From Tricholoma matsutake (taxonomy: Eukaryota > Basidiomycota > Agaricomycetes > Agaricales > Tricholomataceae): 64,000 nucleotides of DNA. The notes beneath the pieces were generated by a model. That model was not told where the DNA came from and did not search any database. It saw only the letters and a list, made by a program, of their open reading frames with translations. A program made the position numbers and the translations under genes. How positions within the stretch are numbered: position 1 is the first letter of the stretch; every line of letters starts with the position of its first letter. The DNA is taken from positions 7,440,001 to 7,504,000 of the forward strand of contig AP026544.2 in assembly GCA_026075535.2 (NCBI GenBank), written 5' to 3'. Below are positions 57,640 through 64,000 of the stretch, one piece after another.

Positions 57640-58206
57640 TGTTGGATTTCTGGTTGTACCCAGATGATAGAAGTTCCAGAGGGTGGATTGAGTAAGGCAG
57701 GGAACCCTATGGAAATCCAGGCAGGGTTTACTTGATGTGTCATACCAAGTGGGGAACAGAAAGGACTTGGCTTCAACTTATAAGAAGTTGTGCCCTTCTC
57801 CTCATCAAGTGTCCTAATCTCAAGACAAGGGTAAGGAGGATGACCAGAGGTCTGGAGATTTTCCAGAGAGGATGAGCAAAAGTTTGAGATAGACTTAAGA
57901 GAGTAATTGGAGTTTTAATTGGGATAGAATTAAGTGGGAGACTTGGTTGATTTACAAACTGCTAATACAAGACAAAAGTAGCTAGCTTAAATACTAAAGG
58001 CCGGAGGCGATAGGGGTTTCCAAGGCTGTGATAATTGCAAACTGGCTTCCGAGATAAATAACCTGAAACCATTTCATCAAATTGGAAATGAGGGAATTTC
58101 ACCTCTAGGCAGTGCTGCTGATAGGAGGTGGGCTGTGATGCAAGGTGGCCGGGAAGGGGGTGGAAAATGATCAGAAATTTGGTTGAGAGAACTAGTCTTG
58201 ACAGTA
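57640..58206 (-). repeat. Gypsy-C 3' LTR
   Basis: On the minus strand the LTR begins TACTGTCAAGAC after the purine tract CTAAGGGGGAAA (58207-58218). The distal limit is approximate. It includes the AGTCCTTTCT...CTTGTCTTGAG block that recurs at 18620-18720. Confidence 0.6.
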
Positions 58207-58347
58207 TTTCCCCCTTAGTGCCAAGCCTATGAGCACATGAAGGTTCAAATCCAAATCAGGGATTTTTTATTTATTTATTTATTTATTTTGTTGGGGTTCC
58301 CAGGTCTTCCTACAACCACCACAACCCCACTACTCCCTTTGACAAAG

Positions 58348-59156
58348 ATGTCCTCCATCCCCTCATACACAGAAAAGATAGTGGCCATCAAGGCCCAGCA
58401 GGAGCGATTGATGGAGGAGCTCCAGTTGGAAGAAGAGGCCAGGGAGGCTAAGGAGCACCGAGCAGCAGAGGAGGCTGCTAAAGTGGAGGCAGCTAGGGTG
58501 GAGGCACAGAAAAAGGCTGCAGAGGAGGAACAGAAGACCACTGCCGCCAAGAGGGCAGAAATGAAGTGGAAAGCTGGAGAACTGGAGCCTGAAAAGGCTG
58601 AAGGGAGTGCCTCCCCCAAGAAGAATGCAAAAGGAAGAGGGGGCTGACAATGAGGCCCCTGCACAGATACAAGCCATGATTTCTTGTAAAAGGTGAGTTC
58701 AGCATATCTTCTTGTGATTCCAGGCTGACTCTTAGTAGATGTTTGAGTCAAAAACTGTTGTGTTTCCAGATGGGAACCTGGGGTTGAGCCTGCGAGCCTT
58801 GCACCAAGGCAAAACATAAGTGCAAGGAGGTTGTGTGGGAGGGGCAGCTTTTGCCAGTCGGACCTGGGCTAGGGGAAAATGATGGGGAGATGGGGATACT
58901 GAGGGAATTGGTGGGGGCAGTGAAGGGGGTGAAGAAGGAGCTCTGGGAGCTCTGGGTGATAAGTGAAGGAGTTTTGGCCCTCCAGGACTCCCTGGCAGAT
59001 ATCCAGGGAGCCTTGGATCTGGAGTGGAGGTTGGAGTCTGAGGAGGTAGAGGAGGACAAAGAAGGGGACGAAGGAGGTGAAGAGGATGAAGAGGTGCAGG
59101 GAGAACTGTCAGGTTTAGCAGAGGAAGTGGAGGGTGAAGGAGTGAGGGGGGAGTAG
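58348..59156 (+). pseudogene. Antisense coiled-coil, Cys-rich ORF between Gypsy-C pol and LTR
   Basis: Start at ATG 58348 (MSSIPSYTEKIVAIKAQQ), then a strong coiled coil rich in Glu and Ala to about 58570. A frame change leads to ...QIQAMISCKR and a likely intron 58693-58769 (GTGAGT, GCTGAC, TTTCCAG). The next exon reads ACEPCTKAKHKCK, a Cys cluster preceded by TGA where Arg (CGA) is expected, then an acidic coiled-coil tail to 59156 with one intact frame from 58833. It lies opposite to Gypsy-C pol. I recall similar coiled-coil/Cys-cluster proteins in basidiomycete genomes near gypsy elements, but cannot verify this. Not intact. Confidence 0.55.
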
Positions 59157-59235
59157 GGATTAGATTTTGCTTTATTTGTTTTTCTTTGTTTGTTAAAATG
59201 AATGAATGTTGTTTTGTTTGGGATTTGTATGATTG

Positions 59236-60135
59236 TTAGGTGGAGAGAGGACTGGGTTTCCCCAGGTAATGCATGTGGTAGTTGGTAATGAGTTCCTGGG
59301 TGTGATCAAGTTCCATAGCGGGAAGCCAGGAGGTTTCTTCATCGGTTCCTTGGTAATCTTCCCACCACATGAAATAGAGTAGCTTGCATTGACAGTGGTT
59401 GTCAATCTTTGAATCAAGGATTTCCACAATCTCATACTCCAGTTCATTGTCTATAATGACCGGAGGAGGTGGAGGTTGAATACAATTAGGAATTGTGTTG
59501 GGAGTATCTTCTTCCAGTTGGGAGAGATGGAATACTGGGTAGACAGCCCAGAGGTGATCCAGAAGTTGAAGGGTAACCGAGTGGGTACCCAGACGGGCAA
59601 TGATTTCAAAAGGGCCATAGAACTTTTCTGAGAGCTTCTTGGAGGGTTGTGTAGTGTGTAAGTGCTCGCCTTTGACAAAAGTGTAGTCACCAATTTTGAA
59701 GTCAGGTGTGGGGGCCCAGCATTTGTCTGCAGGACCTTGATAGCACTTCTGTGCTTCTGTGAGTTGCTTCCAGAGTTCCTGGTGGAGATCATCAAGGTCA
59801 ACCACAAAATGGCGTGCACATTGCAAGGCTAGTTTGCGCTCCAGGAAAACCATGATGTTTGGGTGGTAACCCTTGTTGGCAAAGAAGGATGAAACACTGG
59901 TGGAAGCTGAGGGAGCATTGTTGTATGCAAATTCCCCCAAAGGTAGTAGCTGGGACCAGTTATCCTGTTGGTAGTTGCCAAAAATCTGCAAGTACTGTTT
60001 GAGGGTCTGGTTGAGGCATTCGGTCTGTCCATCACCTTCTGGATGGTAACCTGAGGTGAAGTGGATTTTCATGTCCAGGGCTTGTCCAAGAGAGTGGAAG
60101 AAATGGGAAATGAACTTGGAACCCCAGTGATAGGT
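59236..60135 (-). pseudogene. Gypsy-C integrase C terminus and chromodomain
   Basis: Minus strand: GSKFISHFFHSLGQALDMK, GYHPEGDGQTECLNQTLKQYLQ with the catalytic Glu, QLLPLGEFAYNN, FKIGDYTFVKGEHL, VYPVFHLSQLEED, then the chromodomain EYEIVEILDSK ... LYFMWWEDYQGTDEETSWLPAMEL. At about 60130 the SDRGSKF motif is changed and the match stops, so RT, RNase H and the first integrase Asp are missing. Confidence 0.85.
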
Positions 60136-60145
60136 CCACCTTGCG

Positions 60146-60415
60146 CTCTAAGCTCTGGGAACATTTCCAAATGCATCAACAGATCACCACACATGCTCCC
60201 AACCCCTACAAACCCCTACAAACCCCACAAAACCCCTCTGAAATGATTTTGTAGCACTTCAAACAATTTTGAACAACTTTGACCAACTTCGCAACACTTC
60301 AAGAAAGTCCAAATGACTTTGCAGCACCTCAAACACCTTTGGCTGCTGTATACCTATTGAACTGCCATTCAGACACACACAGCACACATTGTATGAGTTA
60401 GTGCATCACATATCA
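60146..60415. other. Low-complexity spacer
   Basis: Repeats of short words such as CCCCTACAAA (60200-60235) and CACTTCAA/CACCTCAAA (60250-60340). No gene is seen. Confidence 0.4.
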
Positions 60416-60419
60416 AGAT

Positions 60420-60515
60420 GTTCCATTTGAAATGTGATGCAAATGGGAATGTTGCTCATCACAAGGCACACCTTGTTGTTAAAGGTTTTGAGCAGGTTTT
60501 TGGAACAATCTATGT
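60420..60515 (+). pseudogene. Copia RT fragment
   Basis: Encodes FHLKCDANGNVAHHKAHLVVKGFEQVFG, matching the fingers region of copia RT (compare HIKHDENGHAMRWKVQLVFQGFEQIYG at 39360). It passes without a gap into gypsy RT at 60516. Confidence 0.6.
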
Positions 60516-60855
60516 TTGAAACTGGAGAAGTGTGTATTTGGTGCAAGCAAGATCAAGTTCCTAGGATTACTGATCAGCCCTGATGGAATTAAGATGGACC
60601 TGATCAAGGTACAGGTGATCACTGACTGGCCTGCACCCACCCACATCAAGGAAGTTCAAGCCTTCTTAGGACTCACAAATTATTATTGTTGCTTTGTGCA
60701 TGATTTTTCCAAAATTGCTGCACCCTTACATAACCTTTCACAAAAGGGAGTAGTGTGGAGGTGGAGGGAGCAGCAGCAGACAGTGTTTGAGGAGTTGAAG
60801 AGGAAGTTTGTGGAGGGACCAATATTAGCCCCAGTAGATTTCATGCACCCCTTAC
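60516..60855 (+). pseudogene. Gypsy-D RT connection (5' part)
   Basis: LEKCVFGASKIKFLGLLISPDGI, VQAFLGLTNYYCCFVHDFSKIAAPL and FEELKRKFVEGPILAPVDF match the RT thumb/connection. Continues at 63068 after two nested hAT insertions. Confidence 0.8.
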
Positions 60856-61699
60856 TGGTGTTTTAAGGTCTGGTCCTATGGACCAAAAAAAGACCAAGAA
60901 CTGAACCAAACCTAACCAATGTTACCCAGACTGTTGGTTATGGTTAATGTCCAGTTATGGGCAGTTATGGTTATGGTCTTTCAGATCTCAAAAATATCAT
61001 TAACTGCACAAAAACTGGGTTAAACAGGCTGAGACCAGTTAATGGGTCACATGGACTACACCACCCTGTTTCCACACATATTTGTTTTAATTTTGCTCTC
61101 TGGGTCATTGAAAAACAGTTGAGAACTGAAAAAGATATGACCAAAACCATTTTATGACAGGTATTTTGTCATGATTTGAATGACTTTGATTGTACTGCTT
61201 ATAACTTGTGCTACAAAAATGTTGGGTACAATTGGACATCATACGATCCATAGCAATAATACACATAAACATATGTACCATGTAGGTTTCATTCATTTAA
61301 CACCTCCAACAAGTTTTAACTACATACTACAAACTACAAACTACAGAGACAACTTGAATGCAATGTACTTTGTTTGAGCCATAACTAGATCAAATCTTGA
61401 TGAAATCTCTTAAAAGTTGGACCAAACGATGGGAAATTATAGTACCTAACCCACCCTACAACTGCTATAAGGTCCAAATAATGGTTACTGAGATACATAT
61501 GGGTTATATAAGTATGACAAATTTTATGACAAAAAACCAGTCTTAACCAGTCTTTTTTTGGTTTATTAACCAAAAAAGACTGGTCTGAGTCAGTCTGGTT
61601 ATGGTCCCCCAATATCTGGGTTGGTCCTGGACTGGTTACAGTCATGGTCTACCCCTTTTGGGGTCAAAAAACTGGACCTAACCAGACCTTAAAACACTA
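60856..61699. mobile_element. hAT-type MITE (844 bp) in Gypsy-D
   Basis: Ends TGGTGTTTTAAGGTCTGG and CCAGACCTTAAAACACTA, with a perfect 8-bp target duplication CCCCTTAC (60848-60855 and 61700-61707). Same family as 15951 and 24478. The interior holds pairs such as GACCAAAAAAAGACC. No coding. Confidence 0.93.
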
Positions 61700-61883
61700 C
61701 CCCTTACAAGTGCAGTAATTTACACTCCTCCACCTATTCCGATCAGACTCACTGGAGTCCAGTGGATTCCAGTTATTCTGACCAGATTCTAGTTACTCCA
61801 GATGCTCAACTTAGAGTGTATACCCTAATTGATAGTCAAATTTCAAGTCTTAAGTTGTCAAAGTGCCTACAAAATATATTTGT

Positions 61884-61969
61884 GCAGAGTAAGAATTGAA
61901 CTCAAGATATCTTGAATAGAGTGATCACATGACAAACCAAACATGTGTGCTTAACCAGTTGAGCCACAG
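61884..61969 (-). other. tRNA-like module in hAT element
   Basis: Minus strand: A-box TGGCTCAACTGG and B-box AGTTCAATTCT, with TTTGTCATGTGATCACTC between, similar to the module at 1744-1831. It reads outward across the left end of its host element. Not a functional tRNA. Confidence 0.55.
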
Positions 61970-62059
61970 GAGAATTATTAGTTATTAATATAATGTTTAT
62001 TCAAGACACTCTAATTTTTTTTGAAGTAGTTAAGATCAAATTTTTTTAATTAACCACAT

Positions 62060-62325
62060 CCCTCACATTGAATGCGAGGGAGTGGGCATGATTGTGATTA
62101 TATACATAAACAAAACATCCTCCCTCTCACAAGATGCGAGAGGGAGTTTTATTTATATACATAAAAAGCTAACCCATCATGCCAAATATGAGGGGGGAGG
62201 TAAAAACATGACAAAAAAAATCCCTCCCTCAGGCAAAATGGGGGAGGGGGGCACAATACTAATAAATAATTAAAAGTACAAAAAAAATCCCTCCCCACAC
62301 AAAGTGTGGGGGAGGGGGAGGGGAC
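62060..62325. repeat. Series of four C/G hairpins
   Basis: CCCTCACATTGAATGCGAGGGAG, CTCCCTCTCACAAGATGCGAGAGGGAG, CCCTCCCTCAGGCAAAATGGGGGAGG and CCCTCCCCACACAAAGTGTGGGGGAGG-type stems, each shorter than 30 bp and spaced 50-70 bp, separated by AT-rich DNA with TATATACATAAA. Confidence 0.7.
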
Positions 62326-62344
62326 GCGACCCCGCTGTTGTTGT

Positions 62345-62675
62345 TGTTGTTCCACCCACGATCCACCCCATGAGCAGTTGCTCGTGAGGCTGGGGGCAGG
62401 TGGTGCATTGTCGTCTCCTATCCCTGCACCTGGGCATCATTCCACCCATGTTCCACCCCACGAGCAGTTGCTCATGAGGCTGGAGGTGGGTGACTTGTTG
62501 TTGTTGTCATTCCACCCACGATCCACCCCATGAGCAGTTGCTTGTGAGGCTGGGGGTGGGTGGTGTGTTGTTGTTGTCTCCTGTCCCTGTGCCTGGGTGT
62601 TGTTCCACCCATGTTCCACCCCATGAGCAATTGCTTGTGAGGCTGGAGGTGGGTGGCTTGTCATTGTTTGTTGCC
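62345..62675. repeat. Four GAGCAGTTGCTC modules
   Basis: CCACCCATGTTCCACCCC-type lead, then TGAGCAGTTGCTCGTGAGG, then CTGGRGGTGGGTGG. Module cores lie near 62368, 62460, 62530 and 62623, about 70-95 bp apart. Confidence 0.7.
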
Positions 62676-63059
62676 ATTGTCCCCTGTTTGGATTTCTGTC
62701 TTTTTTTTTTGGGGGGGGGAGGGGGAGGGGGAGGGGTTTGGGTGTGTCAGTGCAATGTGGCATGTGTACGGGGGTTGGTGGGTGCTTACTAGGCATGTAT
62801 CCCCTCCTGGCATCCCTCTGCACCCACCTAGCCCATGTCAACAGCCTCACATCCCATTTGAATGGGGAGGAGGGGATTGGGTGAGTCCGGGTAGATTCCA
62901 GGGATTCCAGAGGTAAAATTGACCCCCCAGTCCGACCAGAATTATGAATTGTGAGAAAAATATATGTAAATGGAATTCCCCAGAATTCTGGAAATTCTGA
63001 TCGGAATGGGCATTCCAACTGGAATCCGACTGGAATAGGTGGAGGAGTGTAATGTACTC

Positions 63060-63245
63060 TACAAGTGGAATCAGATGCATCCAACTTTGCTATGGGAGCA
63101 GTATTATCAATGCTGTGCAAAGATGACAAATGGCATCCTTGCACATATTTGTCCTCAGGGTTGAATGATGTGGAAAGGAATTATGATGTGCATGACAAAG
63201 AGATGTTGGGGATAATACAAGTCACTGTGGACCTAGCACAATATG
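63060..63245 (+). pseudogene. Gypsy-D RNase H (3' part), truncated
   Basis: VESDASNFAMGAVLSM, CTYLSSGLNDVERNYDVHDKEMLGII: RNase H catalytic Asp and Glu present. It joins 60855 in frame once the two hAT elements and duplicated target bases are disregarded. The match stops near 63240. Confidence 0.8.
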
Positions 63246-63915
63246 ATTTTCAGCCATTTAAATTCAGAAATGTGAATTTCCTAACATAAATGGCTGAATT
63301 CAGGGTGGATGAATTTGGGATGAATTTTCATCCCAAATATTTCAGCCATCCAAGGGATGGAGTTCATATGTGTTACGTTACAAAACATTCTTAACCTAAT
63401 GTGATGAATTTTCATTTTACAAGGGGATGAAATCCAGGGGATGATTTTAATCCAAGATAAGGGTATGGATTTGCAACCATCTTAATGTATGAATTTTCAT
63501 CAAACTTTTCAACAATTTATGGGATAGTGTTTCCTGCCACAAAGGTGTGAATAACAGGGTGTGTTTTCAGCCTGAAATAATACAAATTTCATACTATTAT
63601 GAGATGATTTTAGTAGGGAAATTTCTTTCATTAAATATTGAATTGACTGTTCCTTCCTCAGGTATTATTGTTATTGTTTTCAGTCAGAATGAGAGGATAC
63701 TTTTCACCCTTCAGGATTACAAGGGTTAAGAGAATTTTTTTCATCCCAAAAAAGGGGGTTTTTCATTTGTGTTGTAATTGTTTTACTGACAAGTCATTTG
63801 CAGCCCACCCTCAACACATCACATGATGAATGTTGAACATCCATCAACCATAACCACTTTGATGATGCCACCGCCCTCCCTTTCACCTCACCACCCACTC
63901 CATCAACATCCACCA
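63246..63915. other. AT-rich DNA with GATGAATTTTCATC palindromes
   Basis: No gene. Repeated words GATGAATTTTCATC and GGGATGAAT...ATTTCATCCC near 63308-63340, 63400, 63425 and 63488 form short palindromes, probably a decayed non-autonomous element. Confidence 0.4.
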
Positions 63916-64000
63916 TAGTGTTGCTGCAGCTCGGCTAGTCGAGAGCTGGCTCACTTAAGCCGGCTAAATTTCCTTATGTGGCTCAGCTTGGCTTTTAGCT
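63916..64000. mobile_element. Left end of a hAT-like element, cut by window end
   Basis: TAGTGTTGCTGCAGCTCGGC resembles hAT termini at 13930 and 34509 (TAGTGATG) and is followed by AGCTGGCTC, GGCTCAGCTTGGC subterminal words. Only one end is visible. Confidence 0.5.

Larger units (their letters stand above)
61713..63059. mobile_element. hAT-like element (1,347 bp) in Gypsy-D
   Basis: Starts CAGTAATTTACACTCCTCC and ends GGAGGAGTGTAATGTACTC; 8-bp target duplication TACAAGTG (61705-61712 and 63060-63067). Subterminal regions are rich in GGAATTCC-like words. It contains a tRNA-like module (61884-61969), four C/G hairpins (62060-62325) and four GAGCAGTTGCTC modules (62345-62670). The TTTACACTCC terminus is shared with copies A and B. 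Confidence 0.88.

Overview
The window is a transposon graveyard from a fungal nuclear genome, most likely a mushroom-forming basidiomycete (Agaricomycetes). The basis is Ty3/gypsy chromoviruses with C-terminal chromodomains, a Ty1/copia element, a Helitron, many hAT-type elements with 8-bp target duplications, short GTAAGT...CTAAC...AG introns, and strong CpG depletion in the repeats. No rRNA, CRISPR array, functional tRNA or bacterial feature is visible. Species cannot be named from the sequence.

Layout. 1-2102: hAT-like non-autonomous element (copy A). 2103-2995: hairpin-satellite units plus a captured copia gag fragment. 3039-10989: nearly complete chromovirus Gypsy-A with both LTRs and a 5-bp target duplication. 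11060-12480: more satellite units and copia debris. 12490-16903: unrecognised DNA split by two hAT elements (13930-15209 and 15951-16768). 16904-23438: remnants of Gypsy-E, a lone LTR, Gypsy-F and Gypsy-G. 23440-26368: Gypsy-H gag on the minus strand, split by a hAT element. 26860-31923: 5.06-kb P-superfamily-like DNA transposon. 31932-34300: CpG-rich island with the only intact gene (149 aa). 34509-35570: hairpin and mini-intron element. 35634-39912: copia element cut off in its RT. 39913-42910: second copy (B) of the 1-2995 segment. 43222-45230: Gypsy-B, minus strand. 45231-53596: inverted second copy of 28139-36505. 53598-57620: truncated Helitron. 57640-60135: Gypsy-C with an antisense Cys-rich ORF. 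60420-63240: Gypsy-D RT/RNase H holding two nested hAT elements. 63916 onward: start of another hAT element.

The largest structural feature is an inverted duplication with 8.37-kb arms and an 8.7-kb spacer. It carries a second identical copy of the 149-aa gene. Divergence is concentrated at the outer end of the arms and is almost nil elsewhere, which fits strand invasion through a pre-existing diverged transposon copy followed by copying of about 7 kb.

The most unusual composite signal is in the non-autonomous elements. Several carry tRNA-like pol III modules just inside their ends, reading outward where the orientation can be judged. Several also carry a repeated arrangement of a strong hairpin (GGCCCAAR...YTTGGGCC) directly before a mini-intron donor, plus many short GAGCAxxTGCTC palindromes. 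Most retroelement ORFs are dead. Stops in Gypsy-A are nearly all TGA at expected CGA (Arg) positions, and catalytic Asp codons have become Asn, as expected from decay of methylated CpG.
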